Part shown: positions 25,882 to 33,404 of the stretch, in pieces
How positions within the stretch are numbered: the first letter of the stretch is position 1
Layout: every line of letters begins with the position of its first letter
NCBI GenBank assembly: GCA_035527275.1
Contig: DATLBA010000122.1
Span: 1-64,000, forward strand
DNA from: DATLBA01 sp035527275
GTDB lineage: Bacteria > Planctomycetota > Phycisphaerae > FEN-1346
Reading direction: 5' to 3'
Length of the DNA stretch: 64,000 bases
Position numbers and translations under genes: made by a program
Notes under the pieces: model-generated
The model's database searches: none
What the model saw: only the letters and a program-made list of their open reading frames with translations
What the model was told of the DNA's origin: nothing

Positions 25882-26945
25882 CCAAGAACCGCACAAAGAA
25901 GTCGCGACAGAAGGCTCCGGCCCCCAAGTCCGACGTTGGGGGGTCACAAAGGGGGTCTCCCCCTTCGGCTTCCTTTGCCAAGGCGCCCCTGGCGCTCCTG
26001 GCCCGGCAGGATCTCACGCCGGCCGAAAAACTGGTGGCGATCGTGCTGGAGGATCTCCGGGCGTTTTCAGGGCGGCGGCCGACGCAGCGGGCCTTGGCCG
26101 AGGCGACGGGGCTGGGCGAACGAACCGTCCGGCGGATCTTAGGGCGGCTCAAAAAAGCGGCCAAAATGGCCGCCTTGAAGGGAGAAAAAAAGCGGCCAAA
26201 ATGGCCGCCTCAACCGGACAATTTGGCCGGTCCCTTAACCTTTAAGCAGACAATTCAGACAAAGAAGAGAAAGAAACGGCCTTCCCCTCTCCCCTTGACG
26301 AATTCGGGAACGGAAAAAACGGCGCCCGGCCCGCAAGGGCTGTCGGCGAGCGTGGCGATTCTGGCGGCGAAAATGGCGGAGGGCGCAGGCCGGCAATGGG
26401 GCATCGGGCGGGTCAGGGCGGCGGTGGAGGATGACCTGAGGCACGATCGGTATAACCGGGCGGCTCTGGAAATGTACTTGGCGGCCACCGGGCCCATCGC
26501 CGCCCCGCCCTGGAAGTTGGCCGACGACATCCGGGCGGCCCTCGAGGCGAAGGGGGGGGCCGACTTTCGCGAGCGGATCCGACAGATCCGGATCGAAGGT
26601 CTGACGGACGTCCGCCGGGAAAGCGACGGGCGGCGATGGCGCGTGCGATATCCGGACGAGCGCGCGGGACTGCTCATCCTTGAGTCGGTGGTCGAACCGC
26701 CGCGTCGGCCGACGCTGGCGGATTTGGAGCGGGAACGGGAAGGTTGGAAGTTTGACCGGCGGGCCGCCGGGTCCCGCACACTGGAGCGGCGGATCGCCGC
26801 GCTTCGCGCCGGCCTGCCCGACCCGGACCCGCCAAGAGCGCCGGAGCCGGAAAAGATAGAAATCCGCCAGCCCAAGGATCTGGCGGGCTGGACGTTCCGG
26901 CCCGATCATCCGACGCTGTTTTCCCTTGAGGGGGGCAGGCCGTGA
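25878..26945 (+). CDS. Phage replication-initiator-like protein (λ O-like position and layout)
   Basis: The 355-aa product (GTG 25878) has an N-terminal winged HTH (LTPAEKLVAIVLEDL, then PTQRALAEATGLGERTVRRI), a variable basic middle and a C-terminal helical domain. Two 25-bp DNA repeats and an AT-rich stretch lie in the middle, as iterons do in λ O. The repeats are read in different frames, so they are conserved as DNA. The replication role is inferred from layout, not from a named family. Confidence 0.6.
   Translation: MTKNRTKKSRQKAPAPKSDVGGSQRGSPPSASFAKAPLALLARQDLTPAEKLVAIVLEDLRAFSGRRPTQRALAEATGLGERTVRRILGRLKKAAKMAALKGEKKRPKWPPQPDNLAGPLTFKQTIQTKKRKKRPSPLPLTNSGTEKTAPGPQGLSASVAILAAKMAEGAGRQWGIGRVRAAVEDDLRHDRYNRAALEMYLAATGPIAAPPWKLADDIRAALEAKGGADFRERIRQIRIEGLTDVRRESDGRRWRVRYPDERAGLLILESVVEPPRRPTLADLEREREGWKFDRRAAGSRTLERRIAALRAGLPDPDPPRAPEPEKIEIRQPKDLAGWTFRPDHPTLFSLEGGRP
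26151..26210 (+). repeat. Two iteron-like repeats inside the initiator gene (candidate phage origin)
   Basis: AAAAAAGCGGCCAAAATGGC plus CGCCT occurs at 26151-26175 and again at 26186-26210, 35 bp apart. Each contains the inverted repeat GCGGCC-N5-GGCCGC. An inverted GGAC...GTCC and an A-rich purine tract (about 26245-26275) follow. This is the λ ori arrangement of iterons beside an AT-rich unwinding region. Confidence 0.5.
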
Positions 26946-27796
26946 CGAGGATCCTGCGCGTGTTTCCGCGACGGACGAGCCACACTCCGACCGGCCCCCT
27001 GGTCGCGGTCGGTGAGCCGGGGCTATGGCTGCCGGAGCCTACCGACTTTGATGAGATTCACGTCTCGGTGACGTTTACGTGGGACGTCAGGCGAGCCGCT
27101 GGGCTTGCGGAAGCATGGGAGATGGCCTATCCGGGCAGGTCTGTCCTCGTCGGCGGACCGGCGGTGTGGTCGCCCTGTGATTCCTTCGTGCCGGGGCGCT
27201 ACGTCTGTCCCGGCATCACCTACACCTCGCGCGGTTGTCCGAACCGATGTCCCTGGTGTCTTGTGCCGGACTGGGAGGGGCCGCTCTGGACGCTATCGGA
27301 TGTGGCGTCGGGGAACGTCGTTCAGGACAACAACTTTCTCGCGTGCCCGCGGGGCCACCGGCGCAAGGTCTACGAAATGCTCCGAGACCAGGCGCAGGTC
27401 CGGTTCCAGGGAGGCCTCGAGGCGGGACGGCTGACGGCTTGGGATGTCGAGCGGATCCGGGGCCTTCGCCTCAAGGCGGTCTGGTTGGCCTGCGACACGC
27501 CGGAAGCGATCGGGCCGCTTCGTCGGGCGATTGGGCTCTTGGCGGGACTCGGCCGCGCGAAACTTAGGTGCTACGTCCTAGCGCGCTTCGATCCGCAGGA
27601 AACGCCGGACGATGTTGAAGGGCGATGCCGCGAAGTGTGGGCGGCGGGCGCCATGCCCTTCGTCCAGATGTATCGCACGCATGGCGAGAAGCGCAAGCGG
27701 CGGTGGCCGGACGAATGGGCGCCGGTGATGCGCCGCTGGTCGCGGCCGGCGGCGACGAAGGCGCACATGCGGCAAGTGGGGTTGGTGGAACACTAA
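26942..27796 (+). CDS. Phage radical SAM protein
   Basis: The 284-aa product has the CxxxCxxC cluster in TSRGCPNRCPWCLVP near residue 98, which holds the [4Fe-4S]-SAM centre. A TIM-barrel-like remainder follows (FQGGLEAGRLTAWDVERI, VWLACDTPEA). The GTG start overlaps the previous stop. The substrate is unknown; nucleotide or tRNA modification is a guess from other phages. Confidence 0.75.
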   Translation: MTRILRVFPRRTSHTPTGPLVAVGEPGLWLPEPTDFDEIHVSVTFTWDVRRAAGLAEAWEMAYPGRSVLVGGPAVWSPCDSFVPGRYVCPGITYTSRGCPNRCPWCLVPDWEGPLWTLSDVASGNVVQDNNFLACPRGHRRKVYEMLRDQAQVRFQGGLEAGRLTAWDVERIRGLRLKAVWLACDTPEAIGPLRRAIGLLAGLGRAKLRCYVLARFDPQETPDDVEGRCREVWAAGAMPFVQMYRTHGEKRKRRWPDEWAPVMRRWSRPAATKAHMRQVGLVEH

Positions 27797-27813
27797 CCGG
27801 AAAGGGTCAAGAC

Positions 27814-28428
27814 ATGGACGCACGAGTATTGGAAATTGCAAGGGCGGCAGGGAAAGAGGACAGGAGGTACACACTGGCTGGCGTTCGCTTGCGGAAGAAG
27901 GGGCCCGGCGTTGTTGAGGCCGTCGCGTGTGACGGTCGGGTGCTCGTCGAGGTGAAAATGAACGACGACAAGACCTTCGAGGAGGGGGAGCCCGCGGAGA
28001 TCTTGATTCCGGCGGAGGCCTGTCGACGAGGCCTGCAAATTCTTGCCGCAGACAGGAGCGAAGACCCAGGGAGCGGCCGGGATGCCATCGTTGAGGTGCG
28101 GGAAAACAAGAAGGCGGGAACCGTCATTCTCAAAGTCACCGACACCCATAAGCGCGTGACCGAAGTCCAGACAAGAGCCGCCAAGGGTAACTTCCCCAAA
28201 ACGGAGGACATTTGGCCGAAAGACGAGCCCGCAATCACGGTGCGGTTTTGCACGAGTGACCTCATCAAGGCGCTGTCGGTTCTGCTCGCCGCGGCGGGCG
28301 GTGCAGACAGCGACGGGGATCATGTGATGATGACCATCTACTCAGACAAGAAGCCGGTCCGTCTCAGTGCCGACACCGTCGAGGACGGATCTCCGGTTCG
28401 GGCACTCGTAACGACCGAGATGAAATGA
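27814..28428 (+). CDS. Sliding-clamp-like phage protein
   Basis: The 204-aa product starts at ATG 27814 after GGAAAGGG. The pattern of AVACDGRVLVEVKM, IPAEACRRGLQI and a C-terminal KPVRLSAD...VRALVTTEMK resembles one and a half domains of the DNA polymerase β clamp (ATDGHRLA, IPAK and the MPMR end). It would encircle DNA as a processivity factor. The match is by eye and weak. Confidence 0.45.
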   Translation: MDARVLEIARAAGKEDRRYTLAGVRLRKKGPGVVEAVACDGRVLVEVKMNDDKTFEEGEPAEILIPAEACRRGLQILAADRSEDPGSGRDAIVEVRENKKAGTVILKVTDTHKRVTEVQTRAAKGNFPKTEDIWPKDEPAITVRFCTSDLIKALSVLLAAAGGADSDGDHVMMTIYSDKKPVRLSADTVEDGSPVRALVTTEMK

Positions 28429-28634
28429 TCTGGCGACCGAAACCAGGCCAGCGCGTGGTGGTCCGTTACAACCGGCTCGCCCGGCGATTCTTTCCGCACC
28501 ACGGCCGGGAGGCGACGGTCGAGACGGTCGGCGACGGGCCCGGCCCGATTAACGCCCAAGTCCGATTCGACGACGGGATTCGCGTGATCGTCCCTCGAGG
28601 AAATCTGTTTCCGGGTGGAGGATGCGGACCATGA
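28425..28634 (+). CDS. Small KOW-like protein
   Basis: This 69-aa basic protein has an ATG overlapping the previous stop. WRPKPGQRVVVRY and GREATVETV...VRFDDG suggest a KOW/SH3-like β-barrel. Function unknown. Confidence 0.6.
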   Translation: MIWRPKPGQRVVVRYNRLARRFFPHHGREATVETVGDGPGPINAQVRFDDGIRVIVPRGNLFPGGGCGP

Positions 28635-28837
28635 GTCTGACCGATGGACGGTGGGGCGACAGGGGTCATTGTCCGAAGTGCGGGCGCTTCTGCGGTGATG
28701 TTGTCGGCACAACGAGCGAGAGCCGCGGGCTTGAGCGCGTAGAGGGCACGTGCCGCCAGCACGGGCGCGTGGATCTGTCGAAACAGGAATGGTCCTATGA
28801 GGACTTTGTTGGCGAGGGCGAGGAAGGCGGGCGATGA
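28622..28837 (+). CDS. Small zinc-ribbon protein
   Basis: 71 aa (ATG 28622, or 28631). CPKCGRFCGD and a later C-x2-H pair suggest a zinc ribbon. It overlaps both neighbours. Confidence 0.6.
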   Translation: MRTMSLTDGRWGDRGHCPKCGRFCGDVVGTTSESRGLERVEGTCRQHGRVDLSKQEWSYEDFVGEGEEGGR

Positions 28838-29022
28838 GCACCGGCGACTTCATCATGCCGTTCGGAAAGTATCAGGGAAAACTTCTATCGGACATTCCGA
28901 CCAAGTATCTGGACTACATGCTCGGCCTCAACAATCTCTGGCCTGGAACGAGAGCCGCCATTCTCGCTCATCTGCGCACGCGGGGGAACTGGCAAAGAAT
29001 GGAGGAAGCGGGCGATGTCTGA
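28834..29022 (+). CDS. DUF3820-family protein
   Basis: The 62-aa product has IMPFGKYQGKLLSDIPTKYL, the DUF3820 signature found in many phages and exonuclease-linked proteins. The ATG overlaps the previous stop by 4 bp. Confidence 0.75.
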   Translation: MSTGDFIMPFGKYQGKLLSDIPTKYLDYMLGLNNLWPGTRAAILAHLRTRGNWQRMEEAGDV

Positions 29023-29488
29023 GCGAGACAAGTGTCCGGGATGCGGGGCGAGTGGCCTGACCGATGCCGAGCAGGACGCCGGCAAATGCTACGATTGCCA
29101 ACGGTCGGCCCGGAAGGAAAGCGAACTGCGCCGTCAACTCGCCGATGCGAAGGCCGAGGTCGGGCGGCTGCAAAAGTATGCTGATGTTGCAGAGGCCGTG
29201 TCTCAGGCCATTGCTGAAGCGAGGGAGAAGAGGGTCGTGGACGAACTCCGGGCCACGCTACTTGTGAACTTCGAGAAAGGCTGTGGGCGGCCGGCTGAGT
29301 GGGTTGGCCTCGAAAACAAGGGGCACACGCTTGGCCTGTTGATGGTCACGCTGGGGCGGCTATTGAATCGCATCGGCGACCTGGAGGCCGAGGCTAAGCG
29401 GTCGCGGGAGACGAACCGCCGGCTGAACCGACGCTGTCAAAAACGCGAAGCGGCTTTGGCGAAGTTGCGCAGGCCGAGCCGAAACTAA
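29015..29488 (+). CDS. Zinc-finger and coiled-coil phage protein
   Basis: This 157-aa product has an N-terminal CPGCGASGL...CYDC zinc ribbon. It is followed by two coiled-coil segments (ESELRRQLADAKAEVGRLQ and RIGDLEAEAKRSRETNRRLN). Function unknown. Confidence 0.65.
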   Translation: MSERDKCPGCGASGLTDAEQDAGKCYDCQRSARKESELRRQLADAKAEVGRLQKYADVAEAVSQAIAEAREKRVVDELRATLLVNFEKGCGRPAEWVGLENKGHTLGLLMVTLGRLLNRIGDLEAEAKRSRETNRRLNRRCQKREAALAKLRRPSRN

Positions 29489-29516
29489 CCGAACCGGGAT
29501 TGAAAGGGGAAGGGCG

Positions 29517-29786
29517 ATGGCGAGCAAAGGACTTACGGTGCAGGACATTCTCATCTTGTGGCTTACCGACCACGGCTACGACGGCCTTGTTTCCGATGGT
29601 GCGGACTGTGGTTGCCTTCTCGATGATCTAATCCCGTGCGATGCGCCGTGCGAAACCTGCCGGCCGGGATACCGCGGCCCGGACCTAACTGGTGAGGGCG
29701 ATTGGGCCATTTACGGCTCTCGTGAGGCTGTGGGCCAAGCCCTCGCCGCGAGCAAGGCGCTGGCTGACGGAGAGGCGGACGGATGA
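29517..29786 (+). CDS. Small Cys-rich phage protein
   Basis: ATG 29517 follows AAAGGGGAAGGG; 89 aa. DCGCLLDDLIPCDAPCETC gives a dense cysteine cluster, likely metal-binding. No family was recognised. Confidence 0.65.
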   Translation: MASKGLTVQDILILWLTDHGYDGLVSDGADCGCLLDDLIPCDAPCETCRPGYRGPDLTGEGDWAIYGSREAVGQALAASKALADGEADG

Positions 29787-30058
29787 GCGTATATGTTGAC
29801 ATCCTCAAGCCCTGTGCGCCGAGCCGCGTCTGGCGGTGGGGAGAGTCGTGTCATTTACTCGCCGATAGCGGGGCGGAGTTGCATGAATTCGCCCGGCGAC
29901 TCGGCCTAGAAAGGTCGTGGTTTCAGGCGCGATCGGTGCTGCCGCACTACGACCTCACCGCCGGCAAACGGGAGACGGCCGTCCGCCTGGGGGCAACGGA
30001 GATCGGGGATCAAGACGTTGTTGGCCTCATGCGCCGAACGAGGGAGGCAAAAAAATGA
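29783..30058 (+). CDS. DUF4031 protein
   Basis: This 91-aa product has VYVDILKPCAPSR, HLLADSGAELHEFARRLGL and SWFQARSVLPHYDLT, the DUF4031 pattern seen in many phages. Its role is unknown. The ATG overlaps the previous stop. Confidence 0.75.
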   Translation: MSVYVDILKPCAPSRVWRWGESCHLLADSGAELHEFARRLGLERSWFQARSVLPHYDLTAGKRETAVRLGATEIGDQDVVGLMRRTREAKK

Positions 30059-31032
30059 CACAACCTGCTCGTGCTTCGCAGCGAAGCGCCGCTTCGCAGA
30101 GTAGTAAACGAATCGCCAGGGGGCTTTATTGGGACCGGGCTTGGTCGCTGGTGGAGGGTTGCACGCCCGTCTCCGCCGGCTGCCGGCACTGCTGGTCGGC
30201 CGGCCAGACGCGGACACGCGCAGGCCAGTCGAACTGCAAGATAAAAGCGCGGTACGCGGGCCTCACGAAAAATACGAGCGAGGGCCCGCGCTTCAATGGA
30301 ACGATCCGCCTCATGGAAGCGGATCTCGAGAAGCCTCTGCGGGTGCGCAAGCCCACGACTTGGGCGATCTGGAACGACCTCTTTCACCCGGACGTGCCGG
30401 ATGAGTTCGTCGACCGCGCGTTCGCCGTCATGGCGCTTTGCCCGCAGCATACGTTCCTGGTGCTGACGAAGCGGCCGGAGCGGGCCGAGGCGTATGTCCG
30501 TGCCGGGCATCAGGCGCTGTGGGGGCGATGGGGCCGTGCGGCGTTGACTGTCGCCTGTGGGACAATGGAATGGGTTGGCACGTTCCGCGGGGTTGACCCC
30601 CTGCCCTGGCCCCTGCCGAATGTCTGGCTTGGCGTCTCGGTCGAGGACCAGCCCACGGCCGACGAGCGCCTGCCCTATCTCCGGGAACCGTCCGCCCAGG
30701 GCTGGCACACGTTCGTAAGCGTCGAGCCGATGTTGGGTTCCGTATATTTGGGCGATGCGCTGAAAGTACCCGAACCCCTCGAGGGGGTTATCTGCGGCTG
30801 TGAGTCGGGGCCGAAGCGGCGCATCGACTCGGTAAACTGGTGGCTCTGGGTGAAGGCCCTGAAAGATGAATGCGTTGCCGGCGGCGTACCGTTCTTCCTC
30901 AAGCAAGGCGAGGGATGGGGCGGCTGTGTTGTCAAGATGCCACTTCTCGACGGCCGGCGGTGGGACGAGATGCCGGAGGAGATGAAGGGGAAAGCCCGCG
31001 GATTGTCCCGGCGCGCCGGGATGGGTGGATAG
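30055..31032 (+). CDS. DUF5131 (phage Gp37/Gp68) protein
   Basis: This 325-aa product has EGCTPVSAGCRHCWS (a radical-SAM-like Cys cluster), then RVRKPTTWAIWNDLFHPDVP, TFLVLTKRPERA, VWLGVSVEDQ, FVSVEPMLG and ICGCESGPKRR, all typical of the Gp37/Gp68 family. Function is unknown. Its N-terminus (residues 5-17) is encoded by a 39-bp hairpin repeat and its last residues by a dispersed palindrome, so two repeats are embedded in one gene. Confidence 0.85.
   Translation: MTQPARASQRSAASQSSKRIARGLYWDRAWSLVEGCTPVSAGCRHCWSAGQTRTRAGQSNCKIKARYAGLTKNTSEGPRFNGTIRLMEADLEKPLRVRKPTTWAIWNDLFHPDVPDEFVDRAFAVMALCPQHTFLVLTKRPERAEAYVRAGHQALWGRWGRAALTVACGTMEWVGTFRGVDPLPWPLPNVWLGVSVEDQPTADERLPYLREPSAQGWHTFVSVEPMLGSVYLGDALKVPEPLEGVICGCESGPKRRIDSVNWWLWVKALKDECVAGGVPFFLKQGEGWGGCVVKMPLLDGRRWDEMPEEMKGKARGLSRRAGMGG
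30068..30106 (+). repeat. 39-bp hairpin repeat, copy 2 (inside DUF5131 gene)
   Basis: CTCGTGCTTCGCAGC then GAAGCGCCGCTTCGC form a hairpin. The copy at 19777-19815 is inverted and differs at one base. Confidence 0.8.
31005..31022. repeat. Palindromic repeat, copy 4 (3' end of DUF5131 gene)
   Basis: GTCCCGGCGCGCCGGGAT encodes SRRAGM, the same frame and peptide as in the ketoacyl synthase gene. Confidence 0.8.
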
Positions 31033-31248
31033 ATGGAGCGCATCGGCGGACTGCTCGGCTTGGCGTTCTGCGCCGCTCAGGCTGTGGCCTTGGGAGGAGG
31101 GCTGATCGTGATGGTCGTCGGTGGAAACGGCGACGCTTGGCTTCGTTGGACCTTGCCGCCGATGATCGGCCTGGGGATGGTGCTCGTGTACGGCCTGCCG
31201 CTCGTTGGCGTCTCGGCGGCGCTTTGGCGGGTTTTTAGGGATGGATAG
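31033..31248 (+). CDS. Small two-helix membrane protein
   Basis: The 71-aa product directly follows the previous stop. Two membrane helices (LGLAFCAAQAVALGGGLIVMV and PMIGLGMVLVYGLPLVGV) and a basic tail are visible. It could be a holin, but it is distant from the endolysin gene. Confidence 0.6.
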   Translation: MERIGGLLGLAFCAAQAVALGGGLIVMVVGGNGDAWLRWTLPPMIGLGMVLVYGLPLVGVSAALWRVFRDG

Positions 31249-31380
31249 GGTGCAAGAACGTGCGGCTGAAAAATCGGTGACGGGTCCTTTTTTTGTCCTG
31301 CGTTTTCCGGTGGGCGCGGGGAACAATCCTAGACCTGGCTATTCTTTCTTTCGTGGGAAAAACGCGAGGAGGACCGACAA

Positions 31381-32778
31381 GTGGGAAAACGCAAACCGCC
31401 GCGGAAATTGCCCCGGGCTCCCCACAAAAAGGGTTCTGTGGGGGATACGAAAAAGGGTTCCGGGGCTCTGGTGAAGGCGGCGGGCGGGCTGGTGGTCGAG
31501 CGGGTGCGGGTTGAAGATCTGTTGCTCGATCCCGCGAACGTCCGGCTGCACGACGAGCGGAATCTTGCGGCTCTGGTCGCCAGCCTGAAGCGGTTCGGGC
31601 AGCAGAAGCCCATCGTCGTGGACGCCCATGGCATCATCGTCGCCGGGAACGCCACGCTGGACGCGGCCCGGCGGCTGGGCTGGACGCACCTGGACGTCGT
31701 GCGGACGGGGCTGGAGGGGGCGGAGCGAATGGCCTACGGGATCGCTGACAACCGGCTCGCCGAACTCGCCACATGGGACGACCAGGCGCTGGCGGACCTG
31801 CTGGAGGCTTTGCGGGCCGAGGACGAGTCGTTGCCCGGAGATGCGGGGTTCCTCGAGGAGGACCTGGCGGTGCTCCTGGCCGGGAACGTGAAAGAGGGGG
31901 AGACGGACCCGGATGCCGTGCCGGAAGCGCCGAAGAAGGCGGTGAGCAAGCGGAGCGAGGTGTATCTCCTCGGAGAGCACCGGCTGATGTGTGGGGATTC
32001 GACAAAGACGGAGGATGTGGGGCGGCTGATGGGGGCGGAAACAGCAGAAACGCTTTTTACATCTCCCCCGTATTGGACAGGTAAGGACTATGACAAAGCG
32101 TGTGGTTCGCAGGGGGTTGTCCGTTTTATGGATCGGTTCGCTAACACGTGGACCAACGTGATAAATAGACGCATTATAATAGAAAGTTTCTTCACCACAA
32201 ATCAAAAAACAATCGGTGATGGGGGACCGATGCGTAAGGTTTTGCTTTGTGCCATGTGGCAGAAAGCAATGGAAGATCACGGTTGGCTGTTACGTCACCT
32301 GCGCTGGTGGTTGAAGCAGGGAACCTTGCCACATACGACACCCGTAAGCGATATGGTGGACGAGTCCTGCGAAGGCCTTTTCGTCTTTTATCGCCCAGGC
32401 CACAACGAGGGCGGGATGGAGCGCGTTGGAGAAGAATGGGTTTGTCGCGGATATTGGGACGATGTGCCCGGCAGGCACGATCAAGAACATCCGGCCGTGT
32501 TTCCCGTGGAGATTCCGAGTCGCATGATTCGACTTTATTCGCGGCCCGGAGCCATCATCGCAGAGCCTTTTTCCGGTTCCGGCACGACCATCATCGCCGC
32601 CGAGCAGTTGGGACGGCGGTGTTTCGGTATGGAAATTGAGCCGCGGTACGTGGACGTGGCGCGACGGCGGTGGGCCGAGTTCGTCCACGGCGAAGGATGC
32701 GCCTGGCAAGCGTTGACGCCCAAGGAAGGCGACGCGAAACCCCGGCGCCGACCGGGCCGGAAGAAAGGCGGCCGATAG
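31381..32778 (+). CDS. ParB-domain DNA methyltransferase (N4/N6 class)
   Basis: GTG 31381 follows GAGGAGG; 465 aa. Residues 35-150 are a ParB-like domain (LLLDPANVRLHDERN, IVAGNATLDAARRLG). Residues about 190-450 are a class-β methyltransferase with TSPPYW (catalytic) and EPFSGSGTTIIAAEQLG (SAM-binding). TSPPY is usual for N4-cytosine enzymes. The DNA from about 32045 to 32400 is clearly richer in A+T than its surroundings, suggesting a swapped recognition region. Confidence 0.85.
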   Translation: MGKRKPPRKLPRAPHKKGSVGDTKKGSGALVKAAGGLVVERVRVEDLLLDPANVRLHDERNLAALVASLKRFGQQKPIVVDAHGIIVAGNATLDAARRLGWTHLDVVRTGLEGAERMAYGIADNRLAELATWDDQALADLLEALRAEDESLPGDAGFLEEDLAVLLAGNVKEGETDPDAVPEAPKKAVSKRSEVYLLGEHRLMCGDSTKTEDVGRLMGAETAETLFTSPPYWTGKDYDKACGSQGVVRFMDRFANTWTNVINRRIIIESFFTTNQKTIGDGGPMRKVLLCAMWQKAMEDHGWLLRHLRWWLKQGTLPHTTPVSDMVDESCEGLFVFYRPGHNEGGMERVGEEWVCRGYWDDVPGRHDQEHPAVFPVEIPSRMIRLYSRPGAIIAEPFSGSGTTIIAAEQLGRRCFGMEIEPRYVDVARRRWAEFVHGEGCAWQALTPKEGDAKPRRRPGRKKGGR

Positions 32779-33404
32779 TGGCGAAACGGCAACCGGGCCG
32801 GACGGCCGAGGCCCGCAAACAGATCATAGCCCTCATCGTCGCCGCCGCCGGCGGGCGGAAGGACCTGGTCTGGCTCGATGCCGCCATCCGCAAGGCCGGA
32901 TATGTCGGCATTCGCGGGACGGGTGCGGCAGCGACGGAATCGGGCGTGGAGCGGGTGGTACTCTGGATAGTGAGCGGTCTCTTCGGCGCCGATCTGGAAG
33001 GGGCGTGCGTCTCCAAACTCGGCATTGGTCCGGCCGGCGTGAAGGATATAATTGCCGAAGCGCGGAAAAGGATTACGATTGCGGCCGACTTCGCCCGGGA
33101 CGAGCAGATCGGGAAGGCGGTTCTGCGGCTTGAAGATATCTATGCGAAAAGTATGACGACGGCCGGTGCAGATCCCCGGACGGCGCTTCAGGCGCAGAAG
33201 GAGTTGAATCACCTCATGGGTCTTTACCCCGCCGACGAATCGGGCGAAGGGGGGTTGCCCGAGGACGAGGACGACGCCCGCCGGCGGCTGGAAGTGATCG
33301 CCTCTTATCTTTTGCCCCTGAAGTTGGCGGGCGGAAAGTATCCGGTAGAGGAGCACGCGAGAGTTGCCAGTGAAATCCTCCGTGATCGCGCAAACCGCGT
33401 ATGA
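32778..33404 (+). CDS. Terminase small subunit-like protein
   Basis: The 208-aa product starts at GTG 32778, overlapping the previous stop by one base. It is helical with a KLGIGPAGVKDIIAEARKRI segment and sits directly before TerL. The assignment rests mainly on position and size. Confidence 0.55.
   Translation: MAKRQPGRTAEARKQIIALIVAAAGGRKDLVWLDAAIRKAGYVGIRGTGAAATESGVERVVLWIVSGLFGADLEGACVSKLGIGPAGVKDIIAEARKRITIAADFARDEQIGKAVLRLEDIYAKSMTTAGADPRTALQAQKELNHLMGLYPADESGEGGLPEDEDDARRRLEVIASYLLPLKLAGGKYPVEEHARVASEILRDRANRV

Noticed and set aside
20193..31248. Search for an integrase or repressor among early genes
   Set aside because: No tyrosine-recombinase R-H-R-Y set, serine-recombinase motif or Cro/CI-type gene was seen in any frame.
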